This document shows positions 50,744 through 60,124 of a DNA stretch of 64,000 bases, in pieces. Position numbers and translations under genes: made by a program. Under the pieces are notes generated by a model. The model saw only the letters and a program-made list of their open reading frames with translations. It had not been told where the DNA came from and made no database searches. The stretch is from JBOFOR01 sp051654865 (GTDB lineage: Bacteria > Bacillota > Clostridia > Peptostreptococcales > Peptostreptococcaceae). Location of the stretch: the NCBI GenBank assembly GCA_051654865.1, contig JBOFYV010000124.1, positions 62,001 to 126,000 of the forward strand, written 5' to 3'. Each line of letters begins with the position of its first letter. Position 1 is the first letter of the stretch.

Positions 50744-52351
50744 TCATCTAAATCTTATTACTTGTTCAGCTATATTTGCAGAATGAAGCGAAATTTTTTC
50801 TAGATTTGATAATAAACTTAGATATAAAAAACCAATTTCAATAGGTAGATGATTTTCTTTTAAATAAACCATAAATAGATTTCTGAAATAATTTTCTTCT
50901 ATTAGGATTTCATTCTTTGTTTGTATAACATAATTAGCTAAGGCTGTGTCAGTATTTTTCAAACATAGAAGAGCGTTATGATATGTAAAGAGCGTTTTTT
51001 CACATATGTTAATTAGCTCATTGCTAAAGTCAATATTAGAATTACTCTTATTTAGATTAAAGTTGTTTGATAATCTATAAATATCTACAGAATAATTATA
51101 AATAAAGTTAATGTTACTAAGAGATAAAAATAAAGTATCAACTATTATCCTGTCATCATAGTTTAATTTTTCTTTGGATAAGCTAAATAGATAGTTTTCT
51201 ATATCAAAATATAGTTTTTTTATTTCATTATCGCAATAAATTTGATTATTTATTTCAATATAATTAAATTTGATGAATTTATTTATACAATGATTTAAAA
51301 TAGTATAATTTTTTTCGCCGAGAGTTATGATCTCTTTTATAGTACTAGATAAAGCTATAGAAGGAACCTGTAAAATTCGTTCATCTAAGTAACAGTTTGA
51401 GCCTATAAAGCTCTCATCAGGGGTAATAGGTATTAATTTTGTAACTAATTTTATTAATAATGAAGCAAATGGCAATAAGACTACAGTGTTTATTATATTA
51501 AAAATAGTATGTGCATTAGCAACTTGCCTAGTTAAACTGAAAGGGTCAAGTTTAGCTAAGAAAACTTCTAATGAACTATTAAAAAATAACATAAAGAAAA
51601 ATGTGCCGAGGATATTAAAAAATAAATGTAGCATAGCAGCTCTTTTAGCGTTTTTACTAGTTCCAATACTTGATAATAAAGAGGTAATACAAGTTCCTAT
51701 ATTTCCTCCATAAATTATAGGTAAAGCAGATGAAATTGATAATAAACCATTAGAACAAAAGACCATTAATAAACTAATAGAAGCGCTAGAACTTTGAATT
51801 AATCCTGTCATTAAAAAACCAGTCAATATACCTATTATAGGGTTAGAGCTTAAGTGTAAAAAGAACTCTCTAAAATAAGAGTTGTATATTAAAGGTTCTA
51901 TAGAGAGTTTCATAAAATCCATACCTATAAAAAGAAGTCCTATACCTATAAAGATTTCACAAATATGTTTATAATTATGTTCAGTAGGTAATATATACAA
52001 AAATACGCCTATTAAAAGTGTTAGAAGCTCACATCCGTAGAAGTTCAAAGATAGTACTTGAGGGGTTATAGTAGTTCCTATATTTGCACCCATAATAAGC
52101 CCTAATGCTTGAGGTAATCCTATAATATTAGCATTAGTTAATCCTACAACCATTACAGTTGTAGCACTAGAACTTTGTACTAGTATTGTAATTAATGTAC
52201 CAATCAGGATGCTTATAAGAATATTATTTGTGATAAAATCTATTATTTTCTTGGATTTTTCTCCTATTGAATGTTTAAATCCATTTTTTGTTAATTGCAT
52301 TCCGTATAAAAAAAGGCCTAAACCACTAATAACACTTAAAATAATTCTCAA
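50744..52351 (-). CDS. Na/Pi cotransporter family protein with PhoU-like C-terminus
   Basis: Membrane protein of the NptA/YjbB Na+/phosphate cotransporter family. The 535-residue protein has two repeats with the family Gln-Ser-Ser motif (TILVQSSSATTVMVVGLTNA near residues 57-76 and LIQSSSASISLLMVFCSNG near 184-202), GANIGTTITPQVL and GGNIGTCITSLLS, about eight or nine hydrophobic segments, then a soluble helical PhoU-like part from about 325 to the end. GGAGGGGTTAATTTG precedes the ATG. It is monocistronic on the minus strand; no Pst/Pho gene is near. Confidence 0.9.
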   Translation of the reverse strand: MRIILSVISGLGLFLYGMQLTKNGFKHSIGEKSKKIIDFITNNILISILIGTLITILVQSSSATTVMVVGLTNANIIGLPQALGLIMGANIGTTITPQVLSLNFYGCELLTLLIGVFLYILPTEHNYKHICEIFIGIGLLFIGMDFMKLSIEPLIYNSYFREFFLHLSSNPIIGILTGFLMTGLIQSSSASISLLMVFCSNGLLSISSALPIIYGGNIGTCITSLLSSIGTSKNAKRAAMLHLFFNILGTFFFMLFFNSSLEVFLAKLDPFSLTRQVANAHTIFNIINTVVLLPFASLLIKLVTKLIPITPDESFIGSNCYLDERILQVPSIALSSTIKEIITLGEKNYTILNHCINKFIKFNYIEINNQIYCDNEIKKLYFDIENYLFSLSKEKLNYDDRIIVDTLFLSLSNINFIYNYSVDIYRLSNNFNLNKSNSNIDFSNELINICEKTLFTYHNALLCLKNTDTALANYVIQTKNEILIEENYFRNLFMVYLKENHLPIEIGFLYLSLLSNLEKISLHSANIAEQVIRFR

Positions 52352-52569
52352 ATTAACCCCTCCTTACACTTAACAATAGGCTAAGTTTATTAAACTTTAC
52401 TAATATAATAATATCAAAATTTAACAATTATAAAATTATAACTATATTAATAATTGGTTAAATAAATGTTAAGAGAAGAGTTTAATTATATATAATTGAA
52501 TTTACTTGAACATTACCTAAGGTAATCTTATACAATAATATCAAAATAATATTTTAAGGGGTAATGTTT

Positions 52570-53781
52570 ATGAGTATTGAAGTTACCAGTGAAATCAAAA
52601 CATTAAAAAAAGTATTACTTCATAGGCCAGGCTCAGAAATAGAAAACTTGACGCCAGAATATTTGAATAGATTATTATTTGATGACATACCGTATCTAAG
52701 TGTTGCAGTGGAAGAACATGATGTATTTGCAGACATTTTAAGAAAAAATGATGTAGAGGTTGTTTACTTGCATAAGCTTATGGAAGAAATACTTAAAGAT
52801 AGCTGTATTAAATCTGAATTCATAGATAAGTTTATAGAAGAAGCAGGAATAATGACTAACATAAAAAAGCAGAACCTAAAAGAGTATCTAAATAATATAG
52901 AAACACTAGATAAGCTGATTTTTAAAACTATGTCAGGAATAAGAATAGAAGAAATACCATCATTAGAAAGAACATCATTAATGGATTATATAGAAACAGA
53001 CTACCCATTTATAACAGATCCTATGCCAAATCTATACTTCACAAGAGATCCTTTTGCAACTATTGGAAATTATATAAGTCTTAATAAGATGTACTCGTTA
53101 ACTAGGAATAGAGAGACTATATACTCTGATTTTATTATTAAATATCATCCAGACTTTAAAAATGTAACTAAAATCTATAATAGAGATTACAAGTATTCTA
53201 TAGAAGGGGGAGATATTTTAAATTTAAATGAAAAAACAATAGCAATAGGAATATCACAAAGAACAACACCACAAGCTATTGAAAGCATAGCATATGACTT
53301 GTTGTTTAAATTAAGTGATAGCAAGATAAGTACAATATTAGCATTTAATATTCCGAAAACTAGAGCATATATGCATCTAGATACAGTATTTACACAAGTT
53401 GATTATGATAAATTTACTATACATCCTCAAATACAAGGGATAGTACAAGTTTTTGAAATTACTAGAGGAAAAAGCTCATTGAAAATAAGAGAAATAGCCG
53501 ATACTTTAGAAAATATATTATCAAGGTATTTAGATATAAAAGTAACATTAATACAATGTGGTGGAGGAGATTATATAACATCTCAACGAGAACAGTGGAA
53601 TGATGGTTCTAATACACTCTGTATAAGACCAGGAGAAGTAATTGTATATTCAAGAAATTATGTTACAAATAGAGTTTTAGAGGAAAATGGTATAAAAGTT
53701 AATCGAATGCCATCATCAGAATTGTCTAGGGGGCGTGGAGGTCCAAGATGTATGTCTATGCCATTAATAAGAGAAAGATAA
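52570..53781 (+). CDS. arcA: Arginine deiminase
   Basis: Hydrolyses arginine to citrulline and ammonia, first step of the arginine deiminase pathway. The 403-residue protein has LKKVLLHRPGSEIENLTP near residues 11-28, PNLYFTRDPFATIGNYIS near 156-173 (arginine-binding), EGGDILNLNE near 217-226, AYMHLDTVFTQVD near 268-280, and the catalytic Cys at the end in MPSSELSRGRGGPRCMSMPL. Start ATG 52570 has AAGGGG 8 bases before; an upstream ATG at 52564 is too close. A TTACCTAAGGTAA dyad (52513-52525) lies before it. arcB, arcC and an antiporter are not adjacent. Confidence 0.94.
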   Translation: MSIEVTSEIKTLKKVLLHRPGSEIENLTPEYLNRLLFDDIPYLSVAVEEHDVFADILRKNDVEVVYLHKLMEEILKDSCIKSEFIDKFIEEAGIMTNIKKQNLKEYLNNIETLDKLIFKTMSGIRIEEIPSLERTSLMDYIETDYPFITDPMPNLYFTRDPFATIGNYISLNKMYSLTRNRETIYSDFIIKYHPDFKNVTKIYNRDYKYSIEGGDILNLNEKTIAIGISQRTTPQAIESIAYDLLFKLSDSKISTILAFNIPKTRAYMHLDTVFTQVDYDKFTIHPQIQGIVQVFEITRGKSSLKIREIADTLENILSRYLDIKVTLIQCGGGDYITSQREQWNDGSNTLCIRPGEVIVYSRNYVTNRVLEENGIKVNRMPSSELSRGRGGPRCMSMPLIRER

Positions 53782-53811
53782 TAAAAGGAGGTTATTACCT
53801 CCTTTTATTTA
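53780..53811 (+). terminator. Terminator after arcA
   Basis: AATAAAAGGAGGT / ACCTCCTTTTATT around TATT; starts at the stop codon. Confidence 0.88.
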
Positions 53812-53825
53812 TATATATGCAAAAC

Positions 53826-54005
53826 TTATTTTTTATATTTATTTAGATACTTTTTACTACTCCAGATTAACATACCTAGACTAAAGCTAATACCAAAGAT
53901 AGAGAGTAGTACAAATACTAGTTGGTTTGAAGCTCTGAATATATTAAACGATATAATACAAATAAACATTGCTACTAATAATAGTACACTAAAAAACCTA
54001 TCCAT
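53826..54005 (-). CDS. Hypothetical small two-helix membrane protein
   Basis: A 59-residue frame between arcA and the convergently oriented DEAD-box helicase gene. It encodes two hydrophobic helices (FFSVLLLVAMFICIISF at residues 4-20 and LVFVLLSIFGISFSLGMLIW at 29-48) and a basic end (SSKKYLNKYKK), with normal codon use. GGGGG lies 13 bases upstream of the ATG, a rather long spacing, and a stop codon directly before the ATG fixes the start. I do not recognise a family. Confidence 0.55.
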   Translation of the reverse strand: MDRFFSVLLLVAMFICIISFNIFRASNQLVFVLLSIFGISFSLGMLIWSSKKYLNKYKK

Positions 54006-54100
54006 CTAAATAGATATTCCCCCTTTTGAATTATAAAATAACTAGTTAAATAATAATATGCTATTGATAGAATTTTATGAACTATAGAATAAATAAGTAG

Positions 54101-55213
54101 TTAAAAATTTACATTTCTTACGGGAATTTTTTTACTTATTGTTTTTTCTATCTCAGCAAGCATATTTTCATTCTTAGGATCTATGAAAAGACACGTATAT
54201 CCTTTTTCTCCCGCACGTCCAGTTCTACCTATACGATGAATATATGACTCTGTAGTTTCTGGTATATCATAATTATAAATATGAGTTACTCCTGTTACAT
54301 CTAATCCACGAGCAGCAACATCTGTAGCTATTAAATACTGGATATCTGCATTTCTAAATGATTTCATTATTCTTTCACGTTTTGATTGTTGAATATCACT
54401 ATGCAGTTTAGAACAGTTATAACCTCTTTGATGTAGAGCTTCTTCTAACTTATCAACTCTAACTTTTGTTCTACAAAATATAATAGACATAAAAGGATTA
54501 TCTTGATCTAAAACTCTACATAATGCATCTTGTTTATGTCTATCTGTTGTGTGAACAACCTCTTGTTTTATATTATCTAATGTAATGTTTTCATCTTTTT
54601 TTACTGTAATAACTGTAGGGTCATTCATATATCGGTAAGCTAATTTTTTTACTTGAGAATCCATAGTAGCGGAGAAACATAGCATTTGACGTTTTTTAGG
54701 AATATGAGTCATAATTGTTTCTATGTCGTTTTTAAATCCCATAAAAAGCATTTCATCAGCTTCATCAAGAACTAGTGTATTTAACTTACTTAAATCTATA
54801 GTTTTTCTCATTAAATGATCAATAAGCCTTCCTGGAGTTGCGATTATTAAGTGTGTGTTGCCTTTTAATTTTTTTATTTGAGAATTAACATCTTTACCTC
54901 CATATGCAGCTAGTATATTAATATTTTTACCAACCGCAAGTTTGTTAGCTTCCTCTGTAATTTGAATAGCTAATTCTCTAGTGGGAGAAATTATTAATCC
55001 TTGAATATGGTTTTTGTTAATATTTATATTTTCAAAAATCGGAAGTAAAAATGCTAAAGTTTTACCTGTTCCTGTGGCAGCTTGAGCAATTACATCATTA
55101 CCATTCATTACTACACTTATACTTTTTTCCTGAACAGGAGTAGGATTTTTAATTCCATTTTTAAAAAGAGTATCGTTTAAATTATCACTTATGCCTAAAT
55201 CTTTAAAATTCAT
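54101..55213 (-). CDS. DEAD-box ATP-dependent RNA helicase
   Basis: RNA helicase of 370 residues, the minimal two-domain core. Visible are the Q motif NPTPVQEKSI near residues 23-32, Walker A AQAATGTGKT near 43-52, SPTRELAIQI, DEAD box VLDEADEMLF near 148-157, SAT near 181-183, ATDVAARGLDV near 288-298 and the motif VI HRIGRTGRAGEKG near 317-329. It lacks the C-terminal RNA-binding domain of DbpA/YxiN and the long tail of CshA, so it is a short CshB/other-type helicase. AAAGGTAAACTACT precedes the ATG. Monocistronic, minus strand. Confidence 0.9.
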   Translation of the reverse strand: MNFKDLGISDNLNDTLFKNGIKNPTPVQEKSISVVMNGNDVIAQAATGTGKTLAFLLPIFENININKNHIQGLIISPTRELAIQITEEANKLAVGKNINILAAYGGKDVNSQIKKLKGNTHLIIATPGRLIDHLMRKTIDLSKLNTLVLDEADEMLFMGFKNDIETIMTHIPKKRQMLCFSATMDSQVKKLAYRYMNDPTVITVKKDENITLDNIKQEVVHTTDRHKQDALCRVLDQDNPFMSIIFCRTKVRVDKLEEALHQRGYNCSKLHSDIQQSKRERIMKSFRNADIQYLIATDVAARGLDVTGVTHIYNYDIPETTESYIHRIGRTGRAGEKGYTCLFIDPKNENMLAEIEKTISKKIPVRNVNF

Positions 55214-55392
55214 AGTAGTTTACCTTTCTTGTACATTATGTGTAATTATAAGATTATAACAGAAAGATAAAAACTATTAAAGCTATGAAATTATAAAATT
55301 AAGCTATTATAGTTAGTAAATAATTACTGATATATTATTAGGCTAAAAAGGAAAAAATTTAAATATACTTATTATCTAAGAAGGTGAGCATT

Positions 55393-56580
55393 TTGAGAAA
55401 AAGACAACAGAAAATATTAATACTTGCTTTAATGGTAACACTAATTGTACCTAACTTGTGCTATTCAGAACCAATAAAAAATATAGATAAGTTTTCAAAA
55501 TCATCTATATTAATAGACCAAGATACAAATAGAGTGTTATTTGAAAAAGAAGCAGATACCAAAAGACCCTTAGCAAGCTTAAGTAAGATGATGACTTTTT
55601 TATTAGCAATAGAAGCAATAGAAAATAAAGAAGTAAATGCTAATGATACAATTATTATTGATAAATCAATAGCTTCAGTAAGAGGGTCAAGCTATCACTT
55701 AAAAGCAGGAGAGAAAGTACCTTTAATAGAGTTGATGAAGGGACTAATGATTGTATCTGGAAATGATGCGGCAGTTGCTATAGCTAGGCATGTAGGAAAA
55801 ACGGATAAGGATTTTGTAATTAGAATGAATAAAAAAGCTAAAGAGATAGGTATGAGTAATACTAATTTTGTTAATCCTAATGGATTACCTATCTATGATT
55901 TAAGTCAACCTAAAAATCCTCCAAAAGAAAATATATCTACAGCAAGAGACATAGCTATTTTAGCAAAATATATGTTTGACAATTATGAAAAACAAGTAGT
56001 CAGCATAACAGATATGTCGACGTATTCTTATCCAGAAAGAGGATTTTCAAAAAATAACACAAATGCGTTGCTTGGAATACTTCCTAATGTAGATGGAATA
56101 AAAACAGGATATACAGGTAATGCTGGATATTGTCTTGCTTTTTCTATGAAAATAGATAAAGATGATTTGAATGAAAAAGAGCATAGAATAATAGGTGTTG
56201 TACTGGGGACTAACCATAAAGACAAGAGATTATCTACGTCGCTTTCTTTATTAAAATTTGGGAAAGAGAACTTTGCCACTAAAAAAGTAATTGATCAAAA
56301 TCAACTAATAGGTAAAAAATATATAAAAGGATTACCAGAACTAGAAGTTGTTTTAAGAGTAGATGAAGAGTTTTATACAATATTAGGCAAAGAAGAGAAT
56401 TTAAATTCTCAAATCACTTTTAAAGAAATAAGTTATCCTATAAAAAAAGGTGATGTCCTTGGTGTGATAAAATATTACACGAATAGTGGTGAAATTTTAG
56501 GCAGTGTAGATATAGTTAGTGATACTGATGTTGACAATGCATCTTTAAAAACAAAAATAAAAATGATATTTGCTGATTAA
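55393..56580 (+). CDS. dacF: D-alanyl-D-alanine carboxypeptidase (DacF/PBP5-like)
   Basis: Penicillin-binding protein that trims the terminal D-Ala from peptidoglycan stems. After a signal peptide (RKRQQKILILALMVTLIVPN) come the serine motif PLASLSKMMTF near residues 61-71 (SxxK), SGN in MIVSGNDAAVAI near 120-131, the KTG box in DGIKTGYTGNAGYCLAFS near 237-254, and the C-terminal PBP5-type beta domain. TTG at 55393 is placed by AAGAAGGTGA upstream; a GTG at 55384 lies inside that site. Family members act in sporulation or vegetative wall, which cannot be separated here. Confidence 0.9.
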   Translation: MRKRQQKILILALMVTLIVPNLCYSEPIKNIDKFSKSSILIDQDTNRVLFEKEADTKRPLASLSKMMTFLLAIEAIENKEVNANDTIIIDKSIASVRGSSYHLKAGEKVPLIELMKGLMIVSGNDAAVAIARHVGKTDKDFVIRMNKKAKEIGMSNTNFVNPNGLPIYDLSQPKNPPKENISTARDIAILAKYMFDNYEKQVVSITDMSTYSYPERGFSKNNTNALLGILPNVDGIKTGYTGNAGYCLAFSMKIDKDDLNEKEHRIIGVVLGTNHKDKRLSTSLSLLKFGKENFATKKVIDQNQLIGKKYIKGLPELEVVLRVDEEFYTILGKEENLNSQITFKEISYPIKKGDVLGVIKYYTNSGEILGSVDIVSDTDVDNASLKTKIKMIFAD

Positions 56581-56642
56581 CAATATAGAAAAAAGTATAT
56601 AATTTAGATAAAAAAGGATAAAAATAAAACAAATAAAAGATA

Positions 56643-56671
56643 TTGTATTTTATAAATCGCTATGTTATACT
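56643..56671 (+). promoter_or_regulatory. Promoter of rpsB
   Basis: TTGTAT at 56643-56648, a 17-base spacer and TATACT at 56666-56671. Transcription would start near 56678, 113 bases before rpsB. Confidence 0.6.
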
Positions 56672-56699
56672 ACTAGAGGTGAAAAAATAAAACAATAAA

Positions 56700-56768
56700 T
56701 CACACACGATATAGGATCTTAAGTCGGTGCCCCATAGAGGTTGTCTTAGGAGTTGATTATATCGGAGG
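56700..56768 (+). promoter_or_regulatory. rpsB leader, probable S2 autoregulatory structure
   Basis: CGATATA (56707-56713) pairs with TATATCG (56758-56764), enclosing GATCTTAAG and CTTAGGAGTT arms with the conserved-looking GGTGCCCCATAGAGGTTG between them. An extra GGAGGTA (56764-56770) sits in the closing stem, followed by the real ribosome site CCAAGGAGGTAGC. Ribosomal protein S2 leaders in Firmicutes show such structures; the exact class is not proven here. Confidence 0.5.
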
Positions 56769-56790
56769 TAAAAACCAAGGAGGTAGCAAT

Positions 56791-57510
56791 ATGTCAGTAA
56801 TATCAATGAAACAATTATTAGAAGCTGGTGTTCACTTCGGTCACCAAACTAGAAGATGGAACCCTAAAATGAGCCAATATATATTCACAGAAAGAAACGG
56901 AATATATATAATAGACTTACAAAAAACAGTTAAGAAAGCTGAAGAAGCTTACAAAGCTATGAAAGAAGTAGCTGAAACTGGAAAGCCAGTATTATTTGTA
57001 GGAACTAAGAAGCAAGCTCAAGATGCTATAAAAGAAGAAGCTGAAAGATGTGGAATGTTCTACGTTAACGAAAGATGGTTAGGTGGAATGTTAACAAACC
57101 ACAAAACTATACAAACAAGAATAAAGAAATTAAGAGATTTAGAAAAAATGGAAGCTGAAGGTGTATTCAACGTTCTTCCTAAGAAAGAAGTTATACAATT
57201 AAGAGCTGAAAAAGAAAAATTAGAAAAATACTTAAACGGTATAAAAGATATGCCTGAATTACCAGGAGCTATGTTCATAGTTGACCCAAGAAAAGAAAAC
57301 ATAGCTATACAAGAAGCTCACAGATTAGGTATACCTGTATTCGGTATAGTTGATACAAACTGTGATCCAGAAGAATTAGATTTTGCTATACCTGGTAACG
57401 ATGATGCTATAAGAGCTGTTAAATTAATAACTGCTGCTATGGCTAACGCTATAATAGAAGGTAGACAAGGTGCTGAAGAAGAAGTAGAAGCTTCAGAAGA
57501 CCAACAATAA
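56791..57510 (+). CDS. rpsB: 30S ribosomal protein S2
   Basis: Small-subunit ribosomal protein, 239 residues with the normal S2 motifs LLEAGVHFGHQTRRWNPKM near residues 9-27, FVGTKKQAQDAI near 70-81, YVNERWLGGMLTNHKTIQTR near 90-109 and IPVFGIVDTNCDPEELDFAI near 179-198. The C-terminus is Glu-rich. CAAGGAGGTAGCAAT precedes the ATG. Followed by tsf as in most bacteria, with a hairpin between them. Confidence 0.97.
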   Translation: MSVISMKQLLEAGVHFGHQTRRWNPKMSQYIFTERNGIYIIDLQKTVKKAEEAYKAMKEVAETGKPVLFVGTKKQAQDAIKEEAERCGMFYVNERWLGGMLTNHKTIQTRIKKLRDLEKMEAEGVFNVLPKKEVIQLRAEKEKLEKYLNGIKDMPELPGAMFIVDPRKENIAIQEAHRLGIPVFGIVDTNCDPEELDFAIPGNDDAIRAVKLITAAMANAIIEGRQGAEEEVEASEDQQ

Positions 57511-57530
57511 TCTGTAAAAGATAACAACTG

Positions 57531-57560
57531 AATGGTAAGGGTCTCCCTTACCATTATTTT
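57531..57560 (+). terminator. Hairpin/attenuator between rpsB and tsf
   Basis: AATGGTAAGGG / CCCTTACCATT around TCT, followed by ATTTTTAAA. It could partly end rpsB transcripts before tsf. Confidence 0.65.
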
Positions 57561-57600
57561 TAAATAAAGATACGTATACATATTATAGGAGGTAACCACA

Positions 57601-58509
57601 ATGGCTATAACTGCACAAATGGTTAAGGAATTAAGAGAATCAACAGGCGCTGGAATGATGGACTGTAAAAAAGCTTTACAAGAAGCTGAAGGAAACATGG
57701 AAAGAGCTGTAGACATATTAAGAGAAAAAGGATTATCTAAAGCTGCTAAGAAATCTGATAGAATAGCTGCTGAAGGGTTAGTTTCAATAGAAATGAACGC
57801 TGATAACACAGTTGCTGCTGTAGTTGAAGTAAACTCAGAAACTGATTTCGTTGCTAAGAACGAAGATTTCAAAACTTTCGTTAAGGATGCTGCTACAATG
57901 GCATTAGCTACTGAAAAGGAAGATGTTGAAGGATTATTAGCTGAAACTCATGCTGAAGGAATAGCTTTATCTGAAGTATTAAACAACAGAATAGCTAAAA
58001 TAGGAGAAAAGTTAGACTTAAGAAGATTTGTTAAAGTATCTACTGACGGACAAGTTGCTGGATATATCCACGGTGGAGGAAAAATAGGTGTTTTAGTTGA
58101 AATGAAAACTGCTGCTAGAGATGCAGAAGTTATAGCTATGGGAAGAGATATAGCAATGCAAGTTGCAGCTATGAATCCTAAGTACGTTTCAAGAAATGAT
58201 GTTGATCAAGAGTACGTAGCTCACGAAACAGAAATATTAACTCAACAAGCTTTAAATGAAGGAAAGCCAGCTAATATAGTTGAAAAAATGATAAAAGGAA
58301 GACTTGAAAAGCAATTAAAAGAAGTTTGTTTATTAGAGCAACCTTTCGTTAAAAACCCTGACTTAACTATAAAGCAATTAGTTGCAGAAACTGCTAAAAA
58401 AGTAGGAACTGAAATAGAAGTTGTTAGAGTTGTAAGATTCGAAGTTGGAGAAGGTATAGAAAAGAAAGAAGAAAACTTTGCAGAAGAAGTTGCTAAGCAA
58501 CTTAAGTAA
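57601..58509 (+). CDS. tsf: Elongation factor Ts
   Basis: Nucleotide exchange factor of EF-Tu, 302 residues. The UBA-type N-terminus (MVKELRESTGAGMMDCKKAL near residues 7-26), EVNSETDFVAKNEDFKTFV near 76-94, and the dimerisation core RFVKVSTDGQVAGYIHGGG are visible, with two core subdomains as in full-length EF-Ts. TAGGAGGTAACCACA precedes the ATG. Confidence 0.97.
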   Translation: MAITAQMVKELRESTGAGMMDCKKALQEAEGNMERAVDILREKGLSKAAKKSDRIAAEGLVSIEMNADNTVAAVVEVNSETDFVAKNEDFKTFVKDAATMALATEKEDVEGLLAETHAEGIALSEVLNNRIAKIGEKLDLRRFVKVSTDGQVAGYIHGGGKIGVLVEMKTAARDAEVIAMGRDIAMQVAAMNPKYVSRNDVDQEYVAHETEILTQQALNEGKPANIVEKMIKGRLEKQLKEVCLLEQPFVKNPDLTIKQLVAETAKKVGTEIEVVRVVRFEVGEGIEKKEENFAEEVAKQLK

Positions 58510-58513
58510 TTGG

Positions 58514-58545
58514 AAAAGAGAACACTTAAGTGTTCTCTTTTTTTA
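58514..58545 (+). terminator. Terminator after tsf
   Basis: AAAAGAGAACACTT / AAGTGTTCTCTTTTTTT, a 14-base arm palindrome with T run. pyrH therefore likely has its own promoter or is reached by readthrough. Confidence 0.85.
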
Positions 58546-58593
58546 AAAAATATATAAATCACATATTTAGTATTAACAGGAGGGTTTCTTATT

Positions 58594-59298
58594 ATGGAAA
58601 AACCAATGTACGAAAGAGTGCTACTAAAACTTAGTGGTGAAGCACTATCAGGAGATAAAGGTTTCGGTATAAACAACGATGTTGTTAACGAAATAGCTGT
58701 TGCTATAAAGAAAATACAAGAGGTTGGTGTAGAAGTATCTGTTGTAGTAGGTGGAGGTAACTTCTGGAGAGGTAGAACATCTGAGGGAATGGATAGAACT
58801 ACAGCTGACTATATAGGTATGCTTGCAACTGTAATGAACTCATTAGCGTTACAAGATGCTCTTGAAAACATAGATGTTCAAACTAGAGTTCAAACTGCTA
58901 TAGAAATGAAGCAAATGGCAGAGCCTTATATAAGAAGAAAAGCAGTAAGACATTTAGAAAAGAACAGAGTTGTAATATTTGGTGCAGGAACAGGAAATCC
59001 TTACTTCTCAACTGATACAGCAGCTGCACTACGTGCTGCTGAAATGGAAGCAGAAGTAATATTACTTGCTAAAAATGTTGATGCTGTATATGATAAAGAC
59101 CCAAAAGTACATGCAGATGCAGTTAAATTTGAGGAATTAACTTACTTAGATGTTCTTCAAAAAGAATTAAAAGTAATGGACTCAACTGCAACATCTTTAT
59201 GTATGGATAACAGAATACCAATAAAGGTGTTTGAACTTTCAACAGAGAATATAATAAGAGCAGTAATGGGCGAAAAAATAGGAACTACAGTTAAATAA
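58594..59298 (+). CDS. pyrH: UMP kinase
   Basis: Phosphorylates UMP to UDP; amino-acid-kinase fold, 234 residues. Visible are LLKLSGEALSGDKGFGIN near residues 10-27, VSVVVGGGNFWRGRTSEGMD near 47-66, IFGAGTGNPYFSTDTAAALR near 127-146 and DAVYDKDPKVH near 163-173. AGGAGGGTTTCTTATT precedes the ATG. Followed by frr in the conserved cluster. Confidence 0.97.
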   Translation: MEKPMYERVLLKLSGEALSGDKGFGINNDVVNEIAVAIKKIQEVGVEVSVVVGGGNFWRGRTSEGMDRTTADYIGMLATVMNSLALQDALENIDVQTRVQTAIEMKQMAEPYIRRKAVRHLEKNRVVIFGAGTGNPYFSTDTAAALRAAEMEAEVILLAKNVDAVYDKDPKVHADAVKFEELTYLDVLQKELKVMDSTATSLCMDNRIPIKVFELSTENIIRAVMGEKIGTTVK

Positions 59299-59330
59299 TT
59301 TATATTAGATAAAATAGGAGGGTAAATACT

Positions 59331-59888
59331 ATGAAATTAGAATTACATAAGCAATTAGAGGCTAAAATGACTAAAACTATAGAAGCTTTAAAATATGATT
59401 ATACTTCAATAAGAACAGGTAGAGCTAACCCACAAATGTTAGACAAAATAAGAGTTGATTACTATGGAACTCCAACACCAGTAAACCAAATGGCAGCAGT
59501 ATCTGTTCCAGAACCAAGAACTATAATGATAACTCCATGGGATAAAACTTCTATGGCTGAAATAGAAAAAGCGATAAGAAATTCTGATTTAGGATTAAAC
59601 CCATCTAATGATGGAAATGTAATAAGATTAGCTATACCAGCGTTAACAGAAGAAACTAGAAGAGATTTAGCTAAGAAAGCTCACAAAGTTGCAGAAGAAT
59701 TTAAAGTTAGAATAAGAAATGAAAGAAGAGACGCTAACGATGATTTAAAGAAAATGGAAAAGAATGGTGAGTTAACTGAAGATGAATTAAAGAAGGCACA
59801 AGACGAAGTTCAAAAGATAACTGATAAATTCATCAAAGAAATAGATGTAGTAGCAGCTGGTAAAGAAAAGGATATAATGGAGGTATAA
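59331..59888 (+). CDS. frr: Ribosome recycling factor
   Basis: Separates the post-termination ribosome with EF-G. The 185-residue protein has TIEALKYDYTSIRTGRANPQ near residues 15-34, VDYYGTPTPVNQMAAVSVPE near 43-62, NDGNVIRLAIPALTEETRRD near 93-112 and the helical KVRIRNERRDANDDLKKMEK near 128-147, typical of RRF. AGGAGGGTAAATACT precedes the ATG. Confidence 0.97.
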   Translation: MKLELHKQLEAKMTKTIEALKYDYTSIRTGRANPQMLDKIRVDYYGTPTPVNQMAAVSVPEPRTIMITPWDKTSMAEIEKAIRNSDLGLNPSNDGNVIRLAIPALTEETRRDLAKKAHKVAEEFKVRIRNERRDANDDLKKMEKNGELTEDELKKAQDEVQKITDKFIKEIDVVAAGKEKDIMEV

Positions 59889-59890
59889 TA

Positions 59891-60094
59891 TTGGATAAAT
59901 ATTATAACCTTTTGGGCCTTCATGTAAAAGACGTAGAACAGTTTTTTGAAGAAAAGAATATCAAGTACACTGTAAAAACTATAAAAGGTAAAAAAGACCA
60001 AGATAAGTTACTTATACCGAAAGTTATAAAAATTTCGGAAAAAGAAAACAGTGTAGAGCTATTAATCACATATTTTTCTGACTCCTTAAAATAG
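59891..60094 (+). CDS. Hypothetical 67-residue protein between frr and uppS
   Basis: I do not recognise it. The TTG start lies 2 bases after the frr stop with ATGGAGGTATAATA in front, so it is translated with frr. The product begins MDKYYNLLGLHVKDVEQFFE, is a soluble mixed alpha/beta protein with a basic middle (TVKTIKGKKDQDKLLIPKVI) and no cysteines. It is 30 bases before uppS. Confidence 0.65.
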   Translation: MDKYYNLLGLHVKDVEQFFEEKNIKYTVKTIKGKKDQDKLLIPKVIKISEKENSVELLITYFSDSLK

Positions 60095-60124
60095 GGGTCA
60101 GAAATTATATTGGAGGCATAATAT

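Noticed and set aside
57318..57872. 184-codon minus-strand frame across rpsB and tsf
   Set aside because: Lies fully antisense to two essential genes with strong codon bias, has Ser/Ala-rich low-complexity product and no ribosome site.
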